Shown here: positions 1 to 10,795 of the stretch, one piece after another | Layout: each line of letters opens with the position of its first letter | How positions within the stretch are numbered: the first letter of the stretch is position 1 | Assembly (NCBI GenBank): GCA_011799875.1 | Contig: CM022302.1 | Location: forward strand, 197,762,086 to 197,826,085 | Reading direction: 5' to 3' | Source: Thinopyrum elongatum | Taxonomy: Eukaryota > Streptophyta > Magnoliopsida > Poales > Poaceae | Length of the DNA stretch: 64,000 nucleotides | Program-made: the position numbers and the translations under genes | The notes under the pieces: model-generated | What the model saw: only the letters and a program-made list of their open reading frames with translations | Database searches by the model: none | What the model was told of the DNA's origin: nothing

Positions 1-429
1 GGTCTTCCACCCACGGCGGAAGAACATGACATCAGGAGCGGGGAAATCCACATGTACCCGCATGCTGCCTTTCCTGCAGCCCCTCATGTGCAGTTTCAAC
101 GCGCGCGGGTGTTCGAGCTCCATCACCCTTGCGAATGGAGTAGGGAGGCGGAGGCCGCCGCGCGGGGGCTTGTACAGCCTGATGACAAATTCCAGAGGTT
201 GGTCTCCGACATGGCCTTCCATCGGGGGAGGAGCGGCCGGTGGGGGCACAACCAAAGCGCCTCCCCATCCTTCTCGGCCCCGTGCACCACGACGACCATG
301 GCCTCGCCCTCTCCCACCTCCTCTTGTGGCAGGCTCCACCCCCGCACCTTCGGAGAGAGGAGGGAGACGCTGTCGAGCAGAGGTCCTCGTCGCCATTGGG
401 GGAGGGCCGGACCCTCGACCTCTCACCAT
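1..429 (-). CDS. B3-domain-like protein, 5' part, runs off the window
   Basis: This is an open minus-strand frame of 143 codons from an ATG at 429 to the window edge, with no stop. An in-frame TAG lies 12 to 15 bases upstream of the ATG, so this is the first possible start, and its context (CTACCATGG) is good for a plant gene. Residues 1 to about 65 are rich in Gly, Arg and Pro and look disordered. From about residue 75 the pattern fits a plant B3 DNA-binding domain: LEFVIRLYKPP, then RLRLPTPFARVMEL, then a KLHMRGCRKGSMRV strand and FRRGWKT, which matches the family's (F/L)FxxGWKxF element. B3 proteins are nuclear transcription factors. A TATA box lies about 70 bases upstream. Base composition is GC-rich, unlike the retroelements to the right. 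It could be a functional gene, a gene fragment, or one of the amplified B3-like copies of Triticeae genomes; the missing 3' end prevents a decision. Confidence 0.6.
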   Translation of the reverse strand, partial: MVRGRGSGPPPMATRTSARQRLPPLSEGAGVEPATRGGGRGRGHGRRGARGREGWGGALVVPPPAAPPPMEGHVGDQPLEFVIRLYKPPRGGLRLPTPFARVMELEHPRALKLHMRGCRKGSMRVHVDFPAPDVMFFRRGWKT

Positions 430-497
430 GGTAGGCGGCGACTATGGCAGGAATGGAAAGGGAACGAGGTGTGAAGGAATGTCTCGCACCGCGCCAC

Positions 498-505
498 CTT
501 TTATA
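498..505 (-). promoter_or_regulatory. TATA box of the B3-like gene
   Basis: The minus strand reads TATAAAAG here, about 70 bases upstream of the ATG at 429. The spacing suits a short plant 5' leader. The pyrimidine-rich stretch between them supports a leader. Confidence 0.5.
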
Positions 506-889
506 GGAGAATGAAGAAGGGGGTTGGATCTTTTTCATGAAGGTGGCCGCCCCGCTCGGCCAGTCCGGCTCCCCCTTTGTCATTAATGGCTCAAAGAATC
601 AAGGCCGACCCCCTGCACGAATCTACGACGCCTGGCTTTCTGCCATGGCACTCATTCCCGTGCCCTCCGCATCCACCACCAACCGTGCGCAATGCATGTG
701 ATACACATGGCAGAAGCGCTTAGAGCAGGAAGGATAGTGGGGTGGCAGTTACCGCCCCGTGAACATGGGACATGGGTAGCTCCGCAGATCGTGGCCCATT
801 ATCCTCATCACTACGGTTGGCGTTACGCGACGCACGGAAGAACCGAAAACTAACCTGGGCTTAGGTCAATGAAGAAACAAAGAAGATCT
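506..889. other. upstream flank of the B3-like gene, no gene seen
   Basis: This GC-balanced stretch holds the presumed upstream region of the minus-strand B3-like gene. I see no reading frame of recognisable family in it and no clear repeat. The boundary with the retroelement on the right is not sharp; I place it near 890 on the change in composition. Confidence 0.35.
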
Positions 890-1898
890 CGAGGAACAAG
901 CAGCTCTTACCCTCTCGCCTGTGCACTGGTTTGGTCCTACCCCGACGACACCTGGCAGCGCATTCGTACCAGGCCCGGGGGCTCCTGTCAGTGCAACAAA
1001 CCATGGGTCTGTTGCCTAGACTGTGCACAGGCCTAAGATCAAGATTACAACATCCAAGACAAGGCCAAGCACAAGAGATCAGCTCTTTGAAGAACCAGAA
1101 TGCAGATCAAGAAGACCAAGTCAAGCCAAGGAGCAAGACACCACCAAGGGAAAAACCTCCCTTGCCGGGCAGGAGAGCCTGGCGAGGTCAAGGTTGCCCC
1201 GGAAGCAAGCCTCAAGACCGCCCCGGCAGGCCTGCCAGGTCCTACGAAGGCAAAACACCCCACCAAGGCTTCACCGCTCCACCTCACAGCGACGCACGTC
1301 ATCGATCGATGCGATGTCAAGCCCCAAAGTGACTAAGTGGCTGTCTTTTGCCACATGGCGGCCATCGCCTACACGAATCTCCTCCAAATGACACATGTCT
1401 AGTGATGTGTCATGCAGACAGGAGAGAAGGTGGCCAAGCAGCCCGGCAAGGCGTGCCGGGCAGGCCATGATGTGACACTAAGCGGCGCATTTAATGCGCT
1501 CTACCCTATCTGCAGAGTAGGTATGATAGCACTGTTTGCTATCTAATCAGTACACAATGACTGATTTGCCACTGTGGTGACCCCTTGATCTATAAAAGGA
1601 GGCCCATGGCAGCCATAAAAAGGATTCAGATGCTTGTACACTCATACGCGCGTAGCTGCTCTCGCCCCGAGGCAACCCTGCCGGGCAAGAGCGATGCATT
1701 CCCACCACCATCCACCATCAATCCACCAAAGCAGGAGTAGGGTTTTACGCCTCGCGGCGGCCCAAACCTTGGTAAAACTTCCTGTGTGATCTCTGCCCTG
1801 CTGCGCGACGTTCTCCGCTCTTTGTGCAACGCGCTCAGCCCCCCTGCCGAACCAAAAGGGGCTCATGGCCCCATAGGTGGCCGTGGTTTCCCACGACA
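890..1898 (+). mobile_element. Gypsy-type LTR (partial), plus orientation
   Basis: The stretch has the make-up of a Triticeae Gypsy LTR. It has a TATA box (TATAAAAG at 1591-1598), then a leader with the phrase GCAGGAGTAGGGTTTTACGC (about 1731-1750). Nearly the same phrase recurs in the better-defined LTR at 60725-61600 (near 61413). The right end is placed at CACGACA (1892-1898) as a CA terminus. The left border is not resolved; the Pro/Lys-coding part at 930-1330 may be LTR or 3' internal sequence. No primer site follows on the right, so this is a fragment, a solo LTR or a 3' LTR. Confidence 0.5.
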
Positions 1899-2108
1899 TG
1901 AGGTTCTCTTCTTCCTTGTCCTTTTTGCTGCCTTTGGCACGTTGCTGGGAGTGCTTCTGCCCCCCTTATCATAACTACTGTTGGAGGGACTTTTGCCCTC
2001 ACTGAGGTTTACTTGCTCTTCAGACCTGTTATGGCTGTCACTGCTCTCTGACATAGCTGAATCTGACCCTGTGAATAGTTGGGTATAGATAGAGTGGATG
2101 AGCATCAC
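1863..2108 (-). other. short Ser-rich/basic reading frame, not recognised
   Basis: An 81-codon minus-strand frame encodes a stretch rich in Ser, Asn and Glu (residues 19-55) followed by a Lys/Arg cluster (KAAKRTRKKR). This resembles a disordered N-terminus with a nuclear-localisation-like patch. It overlaps the putative end of the Gypsy LTR, so the last 12 or so codons are probably fortuitous. It could be the N-terminus of a transposon protein cut by that LTR. I do not recognise the family. Confidence 0.25.
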
Positions 2109-3567
2109 AAAGTACAGCTATTTTGCAAAAATGTTGAGTCAAAAACTTAATTTTAGTTTTCTGCAGAAAGCATTTTGGAGCTACCGATTTCACAAACTCG
2201 ATGGCACCAAAGCACAAACAGAGTCTAAACACATAGTTTCGGTCAGACTGAAATGCAGTTCGGTGATTTCGAGATGCTAGGGTTTCACAGAGTAAGTAAT
2301 TGCGGTCGCACCGATTAGTACACTTCGGTCAGACTAAGTTGTACTTGTGCAATGGCCAGGGCTAAATCGGTGAGACCGAGATCCTCAGATCAGTCGGTCC
2401 GGGATGAGTTCGGCGGAAACCTAACCCTAAGTTTTTGCATCAAATCTATTCTAGTGGATTCTTTTGGTGCATAGATTGATCTCATACGTGGGAAGAACAA
2501 TGGCAAAAAAAATTGTGCAAGAATCAGAATAATGGAGCGCACAAAGAGGTCAAGTCCGTACCCTAACTTGGCGACGAACTTGCTACGGCGACAACGGCGG
2601 TGAGATTCCCATTGATGGCGACGGAGACCAGCGGCAGAGGGGCACTAGCGACGAAGGCTACGATCCGGAGACCAAGGGGGCGGCAGAGCTGGGAGGCGCA
2701 GACGAGTGGTTTGGAGAAATTTCCAAATTTTCAACCCGCGGTATATATACCCAGTCACTGTCGGTGTGACCGAGTGGAACGACTCGGTGGCACCGAGATG
2801 CAAAAATGCTAACAGTTGTTGCAACTCGGTGTGACCGAATTGTTCAAATCGGTTGCACCGAGATGAAAACCTAGATCAACTTAATGAATTCGGTGAGACC
2901 GAGAAGGAGTGAGTTGGTCTGACCGAAATGCATTAAGAGGTTTTGGAAATTAAGCCCTTGACGGATCAGTGGCTCCGAGTGCTCCTCACCCAGAGGGTCC
3001 GAATTCGACTTGTTCAAACTTTGTGATGTAGCATGAATAGAGTTTGAGATGAGAAAAGCATAGATAGCTAGAGGGAGTTCTTAGGCATTCTTGTCCATCC
3101 ATTTGGCAAAAAGAAAAATCAAACAATCGAAGCAACAAATGGATGTCCTCGAATGGAGAAAATTATGCAACCAACATGCTCACACAATAAGATGACAAAT
3201 AAAACATGTGGCAAAGCATGCACAAACACTCTAGGATCTATCAAGCAATTTGTGATGACTAGGTCATCTATATATGAGTATATGGACTTAGGAGTCAAAT
3301 GAGAACATTTGATCATAGGTCATACTCATCGTTTAAGCACAAGTGGGGTTACCACTTTTACATAAAGCATTGTTGTGTTCACATCATTAGAGTTGCTTTG
3401 GCTCAATTCTTAGAGCAAAGCTCCCCCTAGATGTGATATCCCCCCTTAGAGGGATGAACTAACCTTGGGTTTTGTCGATGATGACTTCATGTAGGTGTTG
3501 AAGATGTGGATGCTCAATGTTGATGTAGATCATTTGGAGCAATCCATTGGAGTGAGTTGCACTTTCA
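2109..3567 (-). mobile_element. Copia LTR-like region with CGGT(N)GACCGA motifs
   Basis: This region mirrors the layout of the LTR at 6048-7633. On the minus strand it starts TGAAAGTGCAA (3567), runs about 820 bases to a TATA-like box (TATATATACC near 2740-2750), and holds many copies of the TCGGTGTGACCGA-type motif at 2220-2950. Outside the terminal 11 bases and the motif class, the sequence is not obviously alignable to the right LTR. It is therefore either a strongly diverged 3' LTR or part of a related element. No left terminus or target-site duplication was found. Confidence 0.35.
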
Positions 3568-3798
3568 ATACCTACATGGGTTAGTCCCACACGGAACACA
3601 CAAGGATATCCATAGACATAGAGTGAAATACACATGAGATGATGTCCATGAAAGCATTAGGTTACCTTGTCCCTTGTCTTACCAACAAGATGGTTTGTGA
3701 CTCCTTGAACTAGTGCAAGATATGGAAGTTGATCGCACTTGTCCTTGCCAAAATGAATATGAATGAAGTATGTTGGCGGAGTCACCCTCAAGAAATCT

Positions 3799-5967
3799 CT
3801 AGTTCTTCTTCTTTGGGACCCACATCAACTTGATGGGAATCCTTGGAGTTGTAGTCGTACTTGATGTAGTCTTGGGAACCCACTTGACCAAGGCCTTAGG
3901 AGCTTCTTCGAATGCATCAATCTCTTCTTGAAGCTTGTCCTTGCCTTTTAGCTTGTGGTCTTGTGGTGGAAGATCATCTTGAGCTTGTGTTCCCTTGAAA
4001 GAAGTGGGGTCATACTTCTCTTGAGGAACAAACTTTGTCTTGGGGTATTGATCTTCTTCCCACTCAACTCCATTGGCATTGCACTTTCGTTCAAAACCAA
4101 CACCTTGATTCTTCCGGTGCCTTCCTTGCTTGCGTACAATTTCCTCAAATTGCTTACTTCCGGCAAGGCTCTTGTAAAAACCTTTCTCTATAATTCCCTT
4201 CAATAAGCTACTTTCTTACTCAAGTGTAACTTGGCTAAGAGAATCATTAGTGGAATCAAGAGAACTACTAGAGGCAACAATATTGGATTTAACATTGTTA
4301 TTGTAACTAATAGAAGAAGAATCTTTCTTGCTCTTATTGCTTGATTTTACTTGTGGCATATAAGTAGACAAGAGTAAATGCTTGGCAATGTAAGAAGAAC
4401 TTTTCTTTCGAAGATCATCATTGATTGCTTTTAAGAACCCATGCTCTTGCTCTAAATTGAGCTTCTCAAAGCGTAGCTTCTCATGAGTCTTTAAAAGCTC
4501 TTGATGATCCTCTAGAGTAGTTTCATGAGCTAACTTAAGAGTGTTTAGTTCTTTAGTTAGACACTCAATCTCCTTCTTATCATTGTCATTCATTTCATCT
4601 TGATTAGCATGATTAATAGCAATTTCATCATAGTTTTCATCACTAGTGTTGTCAACAAGTAAATCATCATCACCTAGCAAATCATCTTCATCACTATTGA
4701 AATCAACATACTCGGGGTGTGATACCTTGGGGCCTTTATCCATGAAGCATCTTCCAATTCCTTCATTTGGTGAGTCAAATATGTCGTAGGAGTTGGATGA
4801 CACAAGTGCAAGACCGGCAACACCTTCATCTTGAGTATATTCGGAGTCGGAGTGATAACTTCTCTCGAAGTAGTGGTCAGAGTCGGAACCGGATACCCAT
4901 TCACCAACTTGAGCTTGATGTCTTTGTCTTATGTAGCTCTTTGATGACTTGTCCTTCCTTTCCGAATCATTGCTTCTACGAGAGGGTCTTCATTCATAAC
5001 GATCATCTCTACTCCTTCTCTCTCTTGGTGGCGATTCATCTCTTTTACTTCTTCTTTTAGGTGAGTCTTCTCCTCTCTTGTAGGGAGCCGTACACTCATT
5101 GGAGTAGTGTCCGAGTCTTCCACAATTGTAGCAATTGCAATCATGACTAGAAGATATTTTGTCATAGTAGGACCTTGACTTGGAACTTCTCTCTTTCCTT
5201 CTACTCTTGTAGAATTTGTTGAAGTTCTTCACCATTAAGCTCAATTCTTCATTGAAGACTTGTTTCTCACTTGATGTTGTAGGAGTATCACTTGAAGCTT
5301 TGTAAGCACCACTTGACTTGCTGTGGAGCTTTTCCTTACCCTTGAGTGACATCTCATGAGCAACAATTCTACCAATGACTTCCGTTGGCTTGAGATCTTT
5401 GTAGTTGGGCATCATTTGGATCAAGGTGCACATGGTATCATATTTTCCATCCAAGGCTCTTAGGATTTTCTTGATGATGAATTTGTCGGTCATCTCTTCG
5501 CTTCCTAAGCCGGCAATCTCATTTGTGATGAGAGCAAGCCTAGAGTACATCTCAGCGACTCCTTCACCATCCTTCATTTTGAACTTTTCAAGTTGACTTT
5601 GAAGCACATCCAACTTGGATTCCTTCACTGAGTCGGTACCTTCGTGCATATCAACCAAAGAATCCCAAATTTCCTTTGCATTCTCAAGACGGCTGATTTT
5701 GTTGAATTCTTCGGGGCACAATCCGTTGAAGAGAATATCGCAAGTTTGAGCATTGTATTGCAACATCTTCAATTCTTTCGCGGTCGCTTCACGATCTGGT
5801 TCTCGTCCATCCTCGAAGTATTCACCTTGCAAGCCAACACGCACAATAGCCCAAACGGCGGGGTTATGACCAAGCATATGCATTTTCATCTTATGCTTCC
5901 AACTAGCAAAATTAGTACCATCAAAGTAATGACCTCTACGGTGGTAATTTCCCTCGCTAGACGCCAT
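3799..5967 (-). pseudogene. gag: Copia gag, SIRE/Maximus-like, two in-frame stops
   Basis: One minus-strand frame of 723 codons is interrupted only by TGA at 4990-4992 (a CGA-to-TGA type change) and TAA at 4216-4218. Residues 14-25 (YFDGTNFASWKH) start the Copia gag domain, which packages element RNA. A zinc knuckle follows: C279-x2-C282-x4-H287-x4-C292. Downstream lie an RS/DE-rich region, an acidic stretch, and a predicted coiled coil with regular Leu spacing (KELNTLKLAHETTLEDHQEL, about 4520-4580). This long tail is typical of SIRE-type gags. The frame ends WVPKKKN. No protease, integrase or RT follows, so the element depends on another for enzymes. The ATG at 5967 is 67 bases inside the primer site, as expected for a first ORF. 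Confidence 0.75.
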
Positions 5968-6033
5968 ACTCTCCTAGGTTGTGAAACCAAGGCTATGATC
6001 ACCAAAGCTATGGAAAGGCAAATGGAGACCAAA

Positions 6034-6045
6034 GCTCTGATACCA
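6034..6045 (-). other. primer binding site, tRNA-Met type
   Basis: The minus strand reads TGGTATCAGAGC, complementary to the 3' end of initiator tRNA-Met. It lies two bases inside the LTR terminus at 6048. This fixes the element's orientation as minus. Confidence 0.85.
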
Positions 6046-6047
6046 CT

Positions 6048-7633
6048 TGTAGGATTGAAATTAGGTCTAGAGGGGGGGTGATTAGACTACTTGACCAAAT
6101 AAAAATCTTACCTTTTCCCAATTTTAAGAGTTAGCGGATTTTAGCAACTTAGCACAAGTCAAGCAATCAACCTATACATGCAATTCTAAGAGTGTAGCAG
6201 CGAAAAGTAAAACATTGCATATCAAGGTAAAGGGAAGGGTTTGGAGAAGGCAAACGCAATGTAGACACGGAGATTTTTGGCGTGGTTCCGATAGGTGGTG
6301 CTATCGTACGTCCACGTTGATGGAGACTTCAACCCACGAAGGGTAACGGTTGCGCGACTCCACGAAGGGCTCCACCCACGAAGGGTCCACGAAGAAGCAA
6401 CCTTGTCTATCCCACCATGGCCATCGCCCACGAAGGACTTGCCTCACTCGGGTAGATCTTCACGAAGTAGGCGATCTCCTTGACCTTACAAACTTCTTGG
6501 TTCAACTCCACAATCTTGTCGGAGGCTCCCAAGCGACACCTACCCAATCTAGGAGACACCACTCTCCAAAAGGTAATAGACGGTGTGTTGATGATGAACT
6601 CCTTGCTCTTGTGCTTCAAATGATAGTCTCCCCAACACTCAACTCCTTCTCACAGATTTGGCTATGGTGGAAAGATGATTTGAGTGGAAAGCAACTTGGG
6701 GAAGGCTAGAGATCAAGATTCTAGTGGTAGGATTGGAATATCTTGGTCTCAACACATGAGTAGGTGGTTCTCTCTCAGAAAATGTGTAGTGGAAGTGTAG
6801 GCACGTTCTGATGGCTCTCTCACTGATGGAGAAGGGGGTGGAGGGGTCTATATAGCCTCCACAAAAAATCCAACCGTTACACACATTTGACTCAACTCGG
6901 TCAGACCGAATAGAAGAACTCGGTGAGACCGATTTAGTTCAAAATGTGAATGTTAGGAATCTCGGTGGGACCGACTGGATCAAATCGGTGTGACCGATGT
7001 GCTAGGGCTTAGGGCAAACCTCATCTCAGTGAGACCGATTGCATGAACTCGGTGAGACCAATTTCAGCAATGAGCAAACAGAGAGTTGGTCAAGCAAACT
7101 CGGTGGGACCGATTGCACATTTCGGTGAGACCGAAATAATTACAATAGGCACCAGAGAGTTTGCAAGGCCATCTCGGTGAGACCGAGATCCATATCGGTG
7201 TGACCGAATTGTCTACGGTTTTCGGCAGTGGCTATGTCAACTGAACTCGGTGGCGCCGGATAGATCAAATCGGTGGGGCCGAGTTTGACTTTGGGTTTTG
7301 GACAAATGTGGAAATGAGAAAGTGGCTGAGGGGTTTTTGGAGCAATTTCACTAAGCACTATGAGCAAGTAGATCATTAAGCAACACCTCATCCCCTTTTA
7401 ATAGTATTGGCTTTCCTATGGACTCAATGTGATCTTGGATCACTAAAATGAAAATGAAGAGTCTTGAGCTTTTGCCAATCTTTGTCCTTATCATTTTGAG
7501 GGGTCCACATCCCTAGTCCATGCCATGCCAATCATTGAAGTTTCTGAAATATTTAGCTTGAATGGATATTAGTTCAATGAGCTATATGTTGTTATGAATT
7601 ACCAAAACCACCCAGGGATTATTTGCACTTTCA
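6048..7633 (-). repeat. 5' LTR of the gag-only Copia element (1586 bp)
   Basis: On the minus strand it begins TGAAAGTGCAA and ends CCTACA next to the primer site. A TATA box is at 6848-6855 (CTATATAG). Between about 6890 and 7280 lie roughly a dozen degenerate TCGGTGNGACCGA words, an inverted-repeat-like motif in the U3 part upstream of the TATA box. These could be transcription-factor sites (inference). Confidence 0.7.
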
Positions 7634-10600
7634 ACACGCCATAGCCCTACCTAGGCCCAACAGAGAGGTCAGCACGCCAGTCTAAATCCTAAGCGTGCAG
7701 GGGTCTTGGGACCATCGCCCGTTGCACTCCTGCACGTTGCGAATGTGGCCGGTGAGCACACCTGGCAACCTCCCTTACAAAGGCGGTTGCTTTATGCGGT
7801 CCAACCCGGCGCGCGCCGCTCAGTCGCTGATGTTTGGAAAGCTTCGGCTGATACTACAACGCCGAGTGCCCATAACTATCCCCGCGTAGTTGGTTAGTGC
7901 GTATAGGGCAAAAGACCAACTCAGATCAAATATCCAAATCTCGTTAAGCGTGTTATTTTGGAACAACCACAGACAAGGACCAGGGACCAGGCCCACCTCT
8001 CTCCTGGGTAGTCTCAACCTGGCCTGTCGCTCCGCCACAAGGTATCACTCAGGGGGGCATCGGGAACCCAGGTCCACCACTACCTGGATGAAACCACCTA
8101 CCCCTTCAGCCTCCACATTCGTGAATCACTCGCGGGTACTCTACGAGCCGACCCGACTTTAGTCACAACATGTATCAAGTATAGTATGTATGTATGTATG
8201 TATGTATGTTTGTATATACCCGTGATCACCTCCCGAGTGATCACGGCCCGACAGTATAGCATGGCAGACAGACAAGAATGTAGGGCCACTGATGAAAAAC
8301 TAGCATCCTATACTAAGCATTTAGGATAGCAGGTAAGGTATCAACAACAGTAGCAATAAGGACAGGCTATGCAGCAGTATAGGATCAAACCAATAAGTAA
8401 TAGCCACACTACTCTAATGCAAGCAGTAGAGAGAAGAATTAGGCGATATCGGGATGATCCAGGGGGTTTTGCTTGCCTGGAAGCTCTACGGAGAAGGACG
8501 GGTCGTTGGGGGTGTAGTCGACGTCAGGAGCAGCGACGTTCGTCTCAAAGTCTACCGAAGAGAAGAGGGGGAAGAAACAATGAATACAATGCAAACAGAT
8601 GCATGACGATGCATGACATGGCAATAAGCGGTGCTAGGTGTGACCGAACGCAGTACTAGGTGATACCGGAAAAGGGGGAAAACATCCAGGAAAGTATTCC
8701 CGGAGTTTGGCATTTTCGGACAGATGAAACGAAGGGGGGCGGTTCCATGTTCGCTATGCTAGGGGCATGTGACAAACGATCGGAAGGCATATTCGGAATC
8801 GTCATATTTTTCTGAGCAACATTCATGTATAAAGTATTTTCATCTGAGTTACGGATTATTTTATATGAATTTTTGAAGTTTTAAAGAATTTCTAATATTT
8901 ACTCGAATTAATTAAATTTGAATTACAAACAGTAAATACTTTTGTCACCTAGTGCAGTGCCAGCCACAGTCAATGACGTGTGGGGCCAGGGGCTGGTTTG
9001 ACATGTCAACATATTGAATGGTCAATAGATGAACAGTGAAAGTGCACCCCGCATGTCATAGGCTTAGATACTTTATTTTTGATTTAACTCTTAATTTTAA
9101 CGGCGGGCCTCATGTGTCATATGCACACTTAAACTAACTAAGCAATTAAACTAATTACATTAAACCTAATCTAAGTAGGGCCGGCCCCACTTGGCAGGGG
9201 ACATAGCCGTGCCCCTCCATGGCTGGGAGTGCACGATAGCAGAGTGCTCCACCGGCCACAGCCAGGCGCAGCGGCGGGCTCTGGCGGGCTGGTTCGGTGG
9301 CGAGCGGCGCGCGGTGGGGGGGCAGTGGCAACCAGCGGCAGGCGTGGGCGGGCGCAGCGGCGGCAGGTCTACGTGGGCGTGACTGTTGCACGGAAGGGCG
9401 TAGCGGGGTGCACAGCAGCGCGGGCACGGGCGCGGCTAGCCAAGAACGCGACCAGGCACGACGAGGTCAGCGCGGGGCATGGGCTCGGAGCGGACGAGGC
9501 GGGTGCGGCCAGGTACGGGCGGTGTGGCTAGCATGGCTGCAGCGGGGCAACTGGGGCAGCAGCCATTGCGGCAGTACGCGGTGCGGGGCAGGGAAGTGGC
9601 GGGGCACGGCGCGGTCACGCGCGGGCAAGCGCTCACGGAGGCGCAGCTGAATGCGGTGACGGGCGCCGGCGACGGGAGCAGGAGGAGCCGCGCGAGGGCG
9701 GGTGCAGGGGAGCGGCAACGCGAGTAGAGGCGTAGCAGGGTGCGGAGACCATGAGTTTCGTCGGGAGTTCCGGCGCGGGGGGGGGGGTGCGGCGGCCACG
9801 ACGACCAACCGAAGAGGGGAAGAGGAATCGACGATGCTCACTGCGGGAGGGGCGGTGGCGAGGTCGTACGGGGCCGGAGTCGACGTGGCGACGTGGATAG
9901 ATGGCGAGACCACAGCGGATGCAGTCGGAGAGGAACGATGCAGGCAACAGCGCTGATGGTTCCCAGGCTCGATCCGAGGTGGTGGTCGAAGAAGAAGAGC
10001 TCGGCAGTCCTTCCGGACATGCCTATGCAGCGCGGGGATGCCGGTGGCCGGGGAAAATGGCAAGCAGCGGCGACGGGCGCGTCGGTCGCTTCACCAGAGC
10101 GACACAGAGAGCGAGAGGGAGAAGGGGATCGAGGCCAGGGGCATGGGTGCTAGGGTTTTGGGGAGAGAGAGGGGGCTCTTATACGGCTCAGGGGCATGGC
10201 GGATGGCTGGCATGTGGCCATCCACGGCAACAGGTGGCTGCGCGACATCCACCATGCCCTGGATGAACAGAGGAAGGAGGAGAGGTGAGGTGGGCTGGGA
10301 TGTAGCTAGCTGGGCCAAAGTGCCCAGTAGCACTTCTCTCTATTTTTCTTTTCTCTTTTTTTTGTTTATTTATTTCTCCTCTGTTTTTGCATTTAGTTTT
10401 AAGTAGCAAATGAGTTTTGGTGAAAATGAAACTTGGCACATAAATATTGGGTCATATAATGGAGCTGCACACATAGTTTCAAGTCATTTTGAAAAGGATA
10501 AATATTTGTTTATTTCGAATGGTTAATTTAAATGTTGTTTGTTCCTGTTTTAGTTATCTTAGAGGCTTATAAACATTCCAAAAAAATGTTGGTTGATGTT

Positions 10601-10795
10601 TGTTAATTAGTTAGTGAATATTTACAACCCTTTGAACAATTTTAATTCACTGTTTTATGAAATTATAATTTGACTTGTTATTTGAATTTGAATTAGAACT
10701 TACTTTGAAACAAGTGAGGTTTTAGCAAAAAATATTTATGATGACCTGGCAGCATTATCAGGGGTTTACTGTAGCTTAACTATCGGGGTGTCACA
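7634..10795 (-). repeat. Element C left (3') LTR, partial, 3162 bp
   Basis: It aligns with 16814-20037 of the right LTR. Contents include a short TATG microsatellite (8185-8208), a GC-rich tract (about 9180-10320) and a minus-strand TATA box (TATAAGAG, 10176-10183) followed by a leader containing AAAACCCTAG. Reading frames in the GC-rich tract are not recognised and I treat them as incidental. The LTR ends GGGGTGTCACA at 10795. Confidence 0.75.

Larger units (their letters stand above)
3568..7633 (-). mobile_element. gag-only Copia element (SIRE/Maximus-like), minus strand
   Basis: The supported parts are the 5' LTR (6048-7633), the tRNA-Met-type primer site (6034-6045), the long gag frame (3799-5967) and about 230 bases of 3' internal sequence. 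Pol is absent. The right flank begins ACACG (7634-7638), and the element appears to have inserted at that word inside element C's LTR. The left copy of the duplication is not found, so the left end is truncated or rearranged. Confidence 0.65.

Noticed and set aside
9155..10406. Several long overlapping frames on both strands in the GC-rich part of element C's LTR (also 18425-19713)
   Set aside because: They are low-complexity Arg/Pro/Gly/Ala frames in all six registers of GC-rich DNA, not conserved between the two LTR copies, and match no family I know.
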